Part shown: piece after piece, positions 56,600 through 64,000 of the stretch
Position numbering within the stretch: position 1 is the stretch's first letter
Layout of the letters: each line of letters starts with the position of its first letter
Assembly: GCF_006716815.1 (NCBI RefSeq)
Contig: NZ_VFPS01000001.1
Location: forward strand, 558,001 to 622,000
Length of the DNA: 64,000 nt
Source of the DNA: Microbacterium lacticum
Lineage (GTDB): Bacteria > Actinomycetota > Actinomycetes > Actinomycetales > Microbacteriaceae
Reading direction: 5' to 3'
Notes under the pieces: model-generated
Seen by the model: only the letters and a program-made list of their open reading frames with translations
Told to the model about the DNA's origin: nothing
Database searches by the model: none
Position numbers and translations under genes: made by a program

Positions 56600-57469
56600 C
56601 CTCGATCCACCGATGGGGGGGCTTGCTGAGTTGGCGTCGTTACGCAGAAATGCCTCTCTGACCAGGAAGAGTAGAGCTTGTCTAAGGTCCTATTTCCCGA
56701 GTCTGAGAGGCATCTCGTAGGTGCAATTCAAGCATGCTCCCGTTGCCGTGTCGGCTGTGTTCGATGATCCGAATCTCGTGTCGGTCGCGGGGCTGGTCCC
56801 GATGCTCTGTCTTACCCGTTCTGCGGGGCTTGATGAGCTCGCGCAGTCGCGATTGAGCGTCCCGACGGACAAGGGTGCGAACGCCGGCGGCAAGGTGATG
56901 GCGCTGGTCGCGGGGATGCTCGCTGGCGCGGACTCGATCGATGACATGAATCGGCTGCGTCATGGCGGGATGGGCCGGTTGTTCGATCGGACGTATGCAC
57001 CGTCGACGCTGGGCTCGTTCCTGCGGGAGTTCCGGTGCGGGCACGTCCGCCAGCTCGATGCCGTCGCCTCACGGACGCTGGTGAACCTCGCATCGGCCGC
57101 GCCGCTGCTGCAGATCCGGGACGGTGAGCGGGTGATGGTCGACGTGGACGACACGATCATCGAGGTCCACGGGTACCAGAAGCAGGGAGAGTCGTTCGGG
57201 TACTCCGGCGTCCGCGGCCTCAACGCCCTCGTCGCGACAGCGTCGAGGACGACCTCAGCGCCGGTGATCCTCGCCCAGCGGTTGCGGCAGGGGAAGACCG
57301 GTTCCCCGAAAGGCGCGGCCAGGATCGTCGCCGACACCCTCGCCACGCTTCGCCGCATGGACCTGGGCAGCAGTGTTCGGCCGTTGCTGCGGGCGGACTC
57401 CGCGTTCTACGGCCACGCCACCATCGGCACCGCGATCAAGACCGGCGCGGACGTGTCCGTCACCGTTCG

Positions 57470-58807
57470 TGATGGCGCTCATCGAAATTCCCCAGAGTTG
57501 CTCGGCGGGTTCCAGGGATCGTCGCTACACCTGAGGTGAATGGGTGGGTATGAGATCTGGTTCAACGCGTCGTCCGGGACGGCAGCCGATGGTGGACAAG
57601 CAGCGGTCGTTCGCGAAGCTACTTCAGCGGGGAATGTTGATCTCGGAGGCGTGCCGGCGTCTCGGGATCGACCGCAAGACTGGGCACTGGTGGAAGAACG
57701 GCGGCGCGGTCGTCACGTCCACGGGCACGCGGATAATCGAACCCGTCATCGGGCGGTACCAGGGTAAGCCTGAGTCCGACCGGTATCTCAGTGAGGCCGA
57801 GCGGGTGGTGATCGCGGACGGACACCGGGCGGGGAAGTCGGCGCGGGCGATCGCGATGGAGCTGGGGCGCGCGGTGTCGACGGTCGCTCGGGAGCTGACG
57901 CGCAACCGTGCCAGCGATGGTGCCTATCACCCGTTCACCGCGCACGCGCTCATGCGAACTCGCCGCCCGCGTCCGAAGCCTCGAAGGCTCGAGATGGACG
58001 CGGCGCTTCGGGGTCGGGTGCAGAAGCATCTCGACGAGCACTGGAGTCCCGAGCAGATCGCGCACGAGCTCGCGACGAAGCATGGATCGCCGATCGCGGT
58101 GGAGACGATCTACCAGGCGCTCTACGCGCCGACCCGCGTGATCGCACGGGATCCGCGGGCCGTGCTGCGAACCGGGCGCCCGCATCGACGTCCTCGCCGC
58201 CGCGGTGATCAGCGCCGGCCTCGGTTCATTGTGCCCATCACCCCGATCGACCAGAGACCAGCCGAAGTGCTGGAACGGGTCGAGCCTGGCCACTGGGAGG
58301 GGGACTGCATCGTCGGCGCGTACAACCGGTCCGCGATCGGCACCCTCGTCGAGCGCACCTTCCGCTACACGATCCTGCTTCACCTTGACGGCGAATCTCG
58401 AGCGGGCGCCGTCCGGGACCAGCTCATCGCGACGTTCAGCGCGCTACCGCCGGAGATGCGGCGCTCGCTGACGTGGGATCAGGGCAGTGAGATGAGTCAC
58501 CACCACACCGTCGCGGAAACAGTCGGCATGCCGGTCTACTTCTGCGACCCCGGTAAGCCCTGGCAGAGGCCCACGAACGAGAACACCAACGGGCTCCTAC
58601 GCGACTACTTCCCGAAAGGCACGAATCTCCGCGTCCACACGGCCGAGGACCTTCAGCGGGTCAGCGACGAGCTCAACAGGCGGCCCCGCAAGACGCTCGA
58701 CTGGAAGACACCCCACGACCTCTTCACTAGCATTCAGGAGAGACCCGTGTAGCGACGACCACTGGAACCCGCCGAGCAGAACCGAGGAATTTCAGTGAGC
58801 GCCGTCA
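57470..58807 (+). mobile_element. IS30-family element, complete (1,338 bp)
   Basis: Long imperfect inverted repeats start TGATGGCGCTCA at the left and end as the complement of TGACGGCGCTCA at the right, continuing through CTCGGCGGGTTCCAG and TCGTCGCTACAC. TTCG duplications at 57466-57469 and 58808-58811. Inserted in IS1380. Confidence 0.85.
57544..58752 (+). CDS. IS30-family transposase
   Basis: 402 aa, intact. N-terminal helix-turn-helices (LISEACRRLGIDRKTG; KSARAIAMELGRAVSTVARELTRN). Catalytic core: GHWEGDCIVGAYNRSAIGT (Asp), LTWDQGSEMSHH (Asp) and RPTNENTNGLLRDYFPKG (Glu), the standard IS30 signature. GTG start. Confidence 0.92.
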   Translation: MGMRSGSTRRPGRQPMVDKQRSFAKLLQRGMLISEACRRLGIDRKTGHWWKNGGAVVTSTGTRIIEPVIGRYQGKPESDRYLSEAERVVIADGHRAGKSARAIAMELGRAVSTVARELTRNRASDGAYHPFTAHALMRTRRPRPKPRRLEMDAALRGRVQKHLDEHWSPEQIAHELATKHGSPIAVETIYQALYAPTRVIARDPRAVLRTGRPHRRPRRRGDQRRPRFIVPITPIDQRPAEVLERVEPGHWEGDCIVGAYNRSAIGTLVERTFRYTILLHLDGESRAGAVRDQLIATFSALPPEMRRSLTWDQGSEMSHHHTVAETVGMPVYFCDPGKPWQRPTNENTNGLLRDYFPKGTNLRVHTAEDLQRVSDELNRRPRKTLDWKTPHDLFTSIQERPV

Positions 58808-58930
58808 TTCGGATGGACCCCGCGGTGAAGACGGCGATCGCGACGATCCCCGAGGACGGGTGGGATCGAGTACCCGAACGCGATCCGTGACGAGGTCACG
58901 GGCCGGTGGATCTCGAAGGCCGAGGTCGCC

Positions 58931-59174
58931 GAGGTGCCCTTCGTCGACCTGCGCGACAACGCGACGAGCGAGCAGGTGCGCGAAGGCGGCGACGACTCTC
59001 CTCGAGATGGCCGGCTACGGGAGGCACGTCAAGCACGAAGTGAACGTGATGCCGCCCGCCGAGGCGCGCCGCAGGCTCCTCACCGCCATCCTGGAGCTGC
59101 GTGCGGGTTCGGCGACCGAGACAGATGCCGAGCAGGATGTCATCGACGCGGAGATCATCGATGGCGATGAATGA
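58931..59174 (+). pseudogene. Phage- or plasmid-type gene remnant
   Basis: Frame 1 reads VDLRDNATSEQVR; after a shift near 58985 the sense continues KAATTLLEMAGYGRHVKHEV and ends EQDVIDAEIIDGDE with a stop. It joins the IS1380 fragment without a boundary signal. Family not recognised; composition resembles small actinophage proteins. Confidence 0.4.
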
Positions 59175-59197
59175 CGCAACGACGAGAGGAACGGACG

Positions 59198-59350
59198 ATG
59201 GGCCGCAATGACAACGACGAAGCCACCGCGCTGGCTGAGATCGAACGCCTCGCGCATCTGCGCGAGCACGGCGAGACGAGCACCGAACGGATCGCCGCGG
59301 CAGACGAGTTGCTGGACCGCGCTGAGGCCGAGGGACTACTCGACGCTTGA
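59198..59350 (+). CDS. Small helical protein, 50 aa
   Basis: MGRNDNDEATALAEIERLAH to EAEGLLDA, strongly helical and acidic. GAGAGGA precedes the ATG at good spacing. Its 3' end overlaps the convergent ATPase gene by 15 bp. No family recognised; such proteins are common in phage and plasmid cargo. Confidence 0.5.
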   Translation: MGRNDNDEATALAEIERLAHLREHGETSTERIAAADELLDRAEAEGLLDA

Positions 59351-60934
59351 CGGCACAATCGGAGCAGCCTGGGCAGTTTCGCCAGCCGCGCCGTCCGTGG
59401 CGATTTGTCCTGTGCTCGGCACAGGCGGTTCGAAGAGTGAGCCTGGGTGATCGGGGATCACGTCGACTGCGGCATCGAAGAGTGCGCTCACTTCGTCGGG
59501 ATAGTTCTCGACCCATTGGACAAGGAAGGCGTTTGCGACGGCCTGCCCTGCGAGAAAGTCGAGGTCCTGGCCGATCTGCTCAAAGATCAGATGTGGATCG
59601 CGATTCGTGAGGAGTCGCTGGTTCACAACTTCCGCCACACGTTGCTGATCACTTGCTCGCAGGCCGAGATTGAGCGCGAGGCGTGCGGCGATCGAGTCGA
59701 GTTTCTCAGCCACGGCCTTGGCGACATGGATCTCAGGATCGCCGCTTCCGGGAAACGCGTAGACGTGATGCGGGGGATCGACCTCATGCGGTACATCTCC
59801 GTCGACGATCCCCATGGCGCGGAACGGAATGCTCGGGTTCAGGTTGTGCGCCGTCGTGAGCTTTCGTACGTTCCCCGCGCCGCCGAGTTGGTGCACCTCG
59901 ACGCCGAGCATTGAGATGCCACTCTGGCGCGAATAGCCTCGAAGCGCTGCGGTAGCCATGGCGGCACCGAAATCGTCCTCGACGAAGATCGCGAAAGACG
60001 CACTGACTTCTCCTGTGAGCGTTCTTAGAGCGTTGACGTCGAGCTTCCCCTGCGTGAGCGTACCGTTCGCGCAAGCCCAAACTCCTTCGTCTGGCAAAGG
60101 TGCGAGGGCATCGTTCGAATGTGTGGTGAAGACGACCTGGCATGACTTCCGACGCGCCACATCAATCAGGTACTCAACGAGCCGACGGGTCGCTACCGGA
60201 TGTAGTCCGTTCTCGATCTCCTCGATGACAATCAGGGAACCATCGGGGCTCTCTTCGATATCCCGGACGATTCTGATTACGCTCGCTTCGCCTGCGCCGA
60301 AGTGGAACTCTGAGTAAGCATCGCCTGTCGTAGTTCGAGCCGCATACAGTTGCTTGCTGCCCGACTTCGTGCCATCGACGAGCAGGTACTTTTGGGCTTC
60401 TTTCCCAAGGATTGACTCGACGGCAGCGACGGTTTGCTCAGAGAGCACAGTCTCACCGAATCCCTTGAATGAGCCTCCGATGAAGCTAGCGAGATCCTTC
60501 CTTTCGGTGGCGGGAAGTGTCCGAGCCACTCCGAATGTCAGGATCGTTCGCTTGACGGCGTTGCGGTTCCACTTTGACTTTGGGTAGCTTGCAGTCCTGC
60601 TGATCGGCTTCCGGTTCTCGAGAATGTCGTACTCGATCCGCCAGTCCACCATGCTCTTGTCGTAAACGCCGCTCTTTGCGAAGTACTGGCGCGGCTTGAC
60701 GTCGTGATGAATCAGGGCCGCTGCGCCGAGAACGGTGGACTTTCCTCCACCGTTTGGCCCCACGAGAGCGGTCACCGGGAAATCAAAGCGAATGTGTGAA
60801 TCCCGGTAAGCCCGAAGGTGCGCGAGGTTCATCGACACGAGGTAGGTGTCATACGCTCTTCGCGACACGCGCTTGATGAGGTCCGCTAGGTCGGAGTCGC
60901 GGATCTCAGACCTATCGTGTGTTCCCAGTCCCAT
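59336..60934 (-). CDS. OLD-family nuclease-like protein (ABC-type ATPase plus TOPRIM-like domain)
   Basis: 532 aa. ATPase: Walker A GPNGGGKST (59-67), ABC signature FGAGEASV (212-219), Walker B LIVIEEIENG (234-243), switch His in TTHSND (272). C-terminal half from about 310 has TOPRIM-like FVEDDFGAA (Glu319) and MGIVDGDVP (Asp378, Asp380). This layout is that of OLD/GajA-like nucleases, several of which are anti-phage. No GajB-type helicase or other partner is adjacent, so it would act alone. Lies 58 bp after the integrase on its strand. ATG 60934 has TAGGGT six bases upstream. AT-richer than core genes, consistent with acquisition. Confidence 0.8.
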   Translation of the reverse strand: MGLGTHDRSEIRDSDLADLIKRVSRRAYDTYLVSMNLAHLRAYRDSHIRFDFPVTALVGPNGGGKSTVLGAAALIHHDVKPRQYFAKSGVYDKSMVDWRIEYDILENRKPISRTASYPKSKWNRNAVKRTILTFGVARTLPATERKDLASFIGGSFKGFGETVLSEQTVAAVESILGKEAQKYLLVDGTKSGSKQLYAARTTTGDAYSEFHFGAGEASVIRIVRDIEESPDGSLIVIEEIENGLHPVATRRLVEYLIDVARRKSCQVVFTTHSNDALAPLPDEGVWACANGTLTQGKLDVNALRTLTGEVSASFAIFVEDDFGAAMATAALRGYSRQSGISMLGVEVHQLGGAGNVRKLTTAHNLNPSIPFRAMGIVDGDVPHEVDPPHHVYAFPGSGDPEIHVAKAVAEKLDSIAARLALNLGLRASDQQRVAEVVNQRLLTNRDPHLIFEQIGQDLDFLAGQAVANAFLVQWVENYPDEVSALFDAAVDVIPDHPGSLFEPPVPSTGQIATDGAAGETAQAAPIVPSSVE

Positions 60935-60940
60935 GAGAGC

Positions 60941-60946
60941 ACCCTA
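60941..60946 (-). promoter_or_regulatory. -10 element (TAGGGT) of the OLD-like gene, leaderless
   Basis: TAGGGT is six bases before ATG 60934. Confidence 0.5.
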
Positions 60947-60992
60947 GCGGGCGGCGCGTGGAAGGCGCGAGGTCTACGGCCCCGACGAGGTC

Positions 60993-62110
60993 TCAGCTCT
61001 GCCGCCGTGCCATCCGCGCGGCCAGCTCGTCGTCGCGGTTGCCCGAGTGCTGATAGCGCATCGCTGCGCCCATCGACGAGTGGCCGAGTCGCGCCATCGT
61101 CTCGCGCGGGGTCGCTCCCGCCTGCGCGTAGCGCGTTCCCGCGTAGTGGCGCAGGGCGTGGAACGGCATGTCCGCGCGGCCCGCGGCCGTGCGCGCGGCG
61201 TCCCAGTGTCGCCAGAACGCGGACTGGGCGAGGAACGACGCGCCATCTCGAGCGGGGAACAGGAGCGCGTCACCGATCAGGCCGCGCACATGCTCGGCGA
61301 CGATGGCCGCGTCCTCGCCGAAGATGCCGACGCGCCGCACGCCCGCATCGCTCTTCGTTTCGCCTGGCACGATCCCCGCCTCGGTGCGCACGACGCCGCG
61401 GCCGACGTCGAGACGCACGGCGATCACCGCGCCATCCTCGCCGCGCTCGACCGTGACGTCCTTCGCGCGTAGCGCCGTAGCCTCGCAGTAGCGCAGGCCA
61501 CCGATCGCCGCGACGATGACGAGGGCGCGGAACCTCGGCGCGATCGCCTCGAGGATGGCGCTCAGCTCCGCGTCGGTGGGAGGCGTCACCGTTCGGCCAG
61601 TGTGCGTCGACTGGCCGCCCTTCACGGTGCAGGGGTTCTCGTCGACGAGCTTGTCGGCGACGGCTGTCGTCATGATCGCGTTGAGCAGGCCGTAGGCGCG
61701 GGAGGTCTGCGTCTTCTTGCCCGTGGCGAGCTGTGCCGACCGCCACGACCGCACCTTCGCGGGCGTGATCTTCGCCAGGGGGAGCGCGGCCAGCTCGGCG
61801 AGTGGCCCGCCAGCGTCGTCGGCGTCGTCGGGATCTGGCGCTCGCAGGAGGCGCTTGTACTCGTCGCGAGTGCGCGGGCGCAGGTGATCGTCCTTGCTGT
61901 TCGTCCGATCCTTGAGCCACGCCTCGGCGTAGTCGCCGAGCGTGCGCGACGAGGCGCCCTTGCGCTCTGCCTTCACGGTCGGGGAGAGCCACACACCGCG
62001 CGCGATCTCGCTTCGCTGATCGGCCAGCCACGCCTCGGCGTCACCGCGGTTGTCGAACGTCATCGGGGCGTTGTAGCGCACGCCGTCGGGAGCGACGTAG
62101 GGCGTGTCTG
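60993..62110 (-). pseudogene. Tyrosine recombinase (phage-type integrase), 5' end lost
   Basis: About 370 codons of an actinobacterial phage/ICE integrase. Preserved: AP2-like arm (YVAPDGVRYNAPMTF), SAM-like core-binding domain, and the catalytic domain with GGLRYCEATAL (Arg), HALRHYAGTRY (His, Arg), LGHSS (His) and the MRYQHSG Tyr. The first residues before YVAPDG are replaced by an IS5-type element, which removes the native start. Upstream codons in the open frame are antisense IS5 sequence. Confidence 0.88.
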
Positions 62111-62580
62111 ACAATAACTCCAGGGGCCTGGTGACACCCTGGAACGCATGTCTCGTTTCCAGACGCTCTCCGACGCCCAATGGGAACTGATCGCCCCGAT
62201 GCTCCCGACCCGCACCGGCCGGCGGGGCCGGCCGTTCTCGGATGCCCGCACGATGGTGGAGGCCGTCATCTACCGGTACCGGTGCGGGATTCCCTGGCGG
62301 GATCTGCCCGAGGTCTACGGACCCTGGCAGACCGTATGGACCTGGCAGCGGCGCTTGGCCGCTGAGGGCACCTGGGACACGGTGTTGGCGACGCTGACCG
62401 CTGCCGCGGACGCCGAAGGTCTCGTGGACTGGTCGGTCTCGGTGGACTCCACGATCGCCCGCGCACATCAGCACGCGACGAACACCACCCGCCTCACAGG
62501 GGGCTGGATCGAACTACAAGAATCCGCGGGATGAGCCGGCCGATCACGGGATAGGACGCTCACGGGGCGGGCTGAGCACG
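62111..62580 (+). mobile_element. IS5-family element, 3' truncated
   Basis: Transposase frame A 62148-62534 (SRFQTLSDAQWELIAPMLP; YRYRCGIPWRDLPEVYGPW; VDSTIARAHQHA with a catalytic Asp). The second frame begins EPADHGIGRSRGGLSTKIH and is cut at about 62580 by an IS3 element. Normally the two frames join by programmed frameshift. It interrupts the integrase on its other side. Confidence 0.82.
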
Positions 62581-62647
62581 AAGATCCATCAGTGGGGTGT
62601 GACACTTCTTGTAGACGGTCGTTACCAGGAAGGAACGACAGGCAGAG

Positions 62648-62938
62648 ATGTCTACGAATCGCAGGAAGTTCACTGAGGAGTTCAAGGCCGACGCGGTCCA
62701 GCTCGTCGTGCAGGGCGGCCGCCCGATCGCGCAGGTCGCGCGGGAGTTGGAGATCAACGAGAGCTCGCTCGGGTACTGGGTGAAGGCGTATCGGGCCCAG
62801 CACCCCGACCCGGAGACGGCGCCGCCACCGGTGGAGGCCGCGCGGATCGCACGGTTGGAAGCGGAGAACCGGCGGCTCGCGGAGGAGAACGCGTTCTTGA
62901 AAAAAGCCGCGGCCTTCTTCGCGAAGGAGCAGCGGTGA
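62648..62938 (+). CDS. IS3-family transposase OrfA
   Basis: 96 aa. HTH_Tnp_1 helix-turn-helix (FTEEFKADAVQLV, VARELEINESSLGYWV) and a leucine-zipper-like tail (RLEAENRRLAEENAFLKKA). ATGA overlap with orfB. Confidence 0.92.
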   Translation: MSTNRRKFTEEFKADAVQLVVQGGRPIAQVARELEINESSLGYWVKAYRAQHPDPETAPPPVEAARIARLEAENRRLAEENAFLKKAAAFFAKEQR

Positions 62939-63537
62939 GCGAGAAGTTCACGCTGATGCACGCGGAGAAGGCCACCTTCACGATCGAGCTGATGGCGCGC
63001 CTGCTCAGCGTCTCACGCGCCGGCTACTACGCGTGGGCGAAGCGGCGGGACACGATCCCGCCGACCACGGCGCGGAGGGTGTGGCTGTCTGGTGTGATCA
63101 CGCAGATCCACGACGACTCGCACGGGGTGAACGGGTTCCGGCGGGTGCTCGCCGAATTGTCTCGCCGCGGGATCGCCGCGTCGGAGGGTCTGGTCCGCAA
63201 GATCATGCGGGAGGCGGGGATCTTCGGGATCCAGCCCCGCTCCAAGAAGCGCACCACGATCCCCGCCGACGACGTGGTGACCCGCCCCGATCTGCTCAAG
63301 CGGGACTTCACCGCCGACCGGCCCGGGGTCCGCTTCGTCGGCGACATCACCTACCTGCGCACCGGGGAAGGGTGGCTGTATCTGGCGACGGTGATCGACC
63401 TGTTCAACCGTGAGGTCGTGGGCTGGTCGATGGCTGAGCACATGCGCACCGAGCTGATCGGCGACGCCCTCACGATGGCCCATACCCACGGGCGCATCGA
63501 GTCGGGCGCTCTGTTCCACTCGGACCGCGGAAGCCAG
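62935..63537 (+). pseudogene. IS3-family transposase OrfB, truncated
   Basis: 201 codons of about 290. HTH_21 segment (HGVNGFRRVLAELSRRGI) and the first two catalytic acids: RFVGDITYLRTG (Asp) and LFHSDRGSQ (Asp). The sequence leaves the family after SDRGSQ, where an IS30 element begins, so the final catalytic Glu is missing. Confidence 0.88.
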
Positions 63538-63601
63538 ACTGGGCTCAACCGGTGGAAGCAACACCTGATCGGAGGGTGTTGTGGGACGACCGTCAGATTG
63601 G

Positions 63602-64000
63602 ATGAAAGAAGTGACGGGGCGGGCGCCGATGCGTTCGCCCGGCCATCCCGGTCATCCGCGTGCAAGGGAACGTGAGTTCTGGGCAAAGATCAGCACCGGG
63701 CTACTCCCGACTGAGGCTGGGATCGCGCTCGGCGTGGCTCCTGTCGTCGGATCGCGTTGGTTCCGACAATCAGGCGGTATGACACCGTATTCGTGGCCAG
63801 CGCCGTCTGGCCGATATCTGTCGCTCGCTGAACGGGAAGAGATCGCGATCCTCCGCGCAACGGGCGTGGGGGTGCGCGGGATCGCCAGGGCCGTAGGCCG
63901 CAGCCCCTCGACGATTTCCCGAGAACTGCGCCGCAACGCCGCAACGCGAGGCGGCAAGCTCGAATACCGCGCGTCGGTTGCGCAGTGGAAGGCGGAGCTG
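63602..64000 (+). CDS. IS30-family transposase, second type, cut by window end
   Basis: 133 codons visible and still open. N-terminal helix-turn-helices: LLPTEAGIALGVAPVVGSRW, then LSLAEREEIAILRATGVGVR and RSPSTISRELRRNA. It differs from the IS30 copy at 57544. The element's left end lies around 63538, inside IS3 orfB. Confidence 0.85.
   Translation, partial: MKEVTGRAPMRSPGHPGHPRAREREFWAKISTGLLPTEAGIALGVAPVVGSRWFRQSGGMTPYSWPAPSGRYLSLAEREEIAILRATGVGVRGIARAVGRSPSTISRELRRNAATRGGKLEYRASVAQWKAEL

Larger units (their letters stand above)
56721..58930 (+). pseudogene. IS1380-family transposase, split by IS30 and truncated
   Basis: First part 56721-57469 (VMVDVDDTIIEVHGYQKQG with a catalytic Asp; LLRADSAFYGH with the second). 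Joining 57469 to 58812 after removing IS30 and one TTCG gives the canonical VTVRMDPAVKTAIATI. A further frameshift near 58865 precedes IEYPNAIRDEVTGRWIS, and the match ends after AEVAEVPF, so the last third is missing. Dead. Confidence 0.8.
62585..63540 (+). mobile_element. IS3-family element, 3' truncated by IS30
   Basis: Carries orfA (62648) and orfB (62935). Left end near TGTGACACTTC at about 62598; the exact base is uncertain. The right part is absent. Confidence 0.8.

Overview
The window is high-GC DNA from an actinobacterium. Protein sequences, gene order and a striking excess of the 7-mer GGATGCC/GGCATCC point to Microbacterium or a close relative in the Microbacteriaceae. About the first two thirds is ordinary core chromosome. 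The rest is increasingly accessory, and the last 11 kb is dense with insertion sequences. No CRISPR array, rRNA or replication origin was seen.

Layout. 1-4,653 (minus): pepA, lpdA and sucB (E2, cut by the window edge), central carbon oxidation plus a leucyl aminopeptidase. 4,767-7,984 (plus): PAC2 protein, the primary sigma factor and a CofE-like ligase overlapping it. 8,009-9,328 (minus): an ATP-grasp protein and a zinc-ribbon protein. 9,521-16,503: topoisomerase IV subunits B and A surrounding a divergent two-component system, which carries an unannotated tryptophan-rich micropeptide gene between kinase and regulator. 16,579-21,735: phosphodiesterase, sepH, DUF4193, DUF3093, then the translationally coupled dut-DUF3710-DUF3159 set. 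21,739-29,884: aconitase behind a 24-bp palindrome, UBP zinc finger, dxs, pepN. 30,050-36,915 (minus): TetR and an SPFH-like protein bracketed by two related long palindromes, then the fatty-acid oxidation pair fadB/fadA, RNase D and DUF3000. 36,941-41,740: hydrolase, zapE, ammonium transporter with a GlnR-like site, PemK-like protein, YnfA. 41,803-42,394: four tRNAs (Val, Gly, Cys, Val).

From 42,400 the order becomes ragged: a frameshifted DUF1023 hydrolase pseudogene; an oxidoreductase fused in frame to a membrane protein across a run of eight G; a short run of intact genes, including TerC behind a yybP-ykoY-type manganese riboswitch; and degraded genes (internally deleted lgt, an alpha-glucosidase tail). 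An 82-bp inverted-repeat family occurs three times here. From 52.5 kb, mobile elements are stacked inside one another. An IS1634-type element sits in an IS110 transposase (5-bp duplication, target frame restored on excision). An IS30 element sits in an IS1380 transposase (4-bp duplication, frame restored). An IS5/IS3/IS30 stack truncates a tyrosine integrase. Downstream of that integrase, on the same strand, lies an intact ABC-type ATPase with a TOPRIM-like half, an OLD-family nuclease and possible phage-defence gene.

Expression. At least a dozen genes have a TANNNT-like -10 hexamer six (once seven) bases before the start codon, so leaderless mRNA appears to be a major mode here, including for an IS transposase and the OLD-like gene. 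The points most worth following up are the Trp-rich micropeptide and its shared 18-bp repeat, the OLD-like nuclease, the G8 fusion junction, and the small repeat families.
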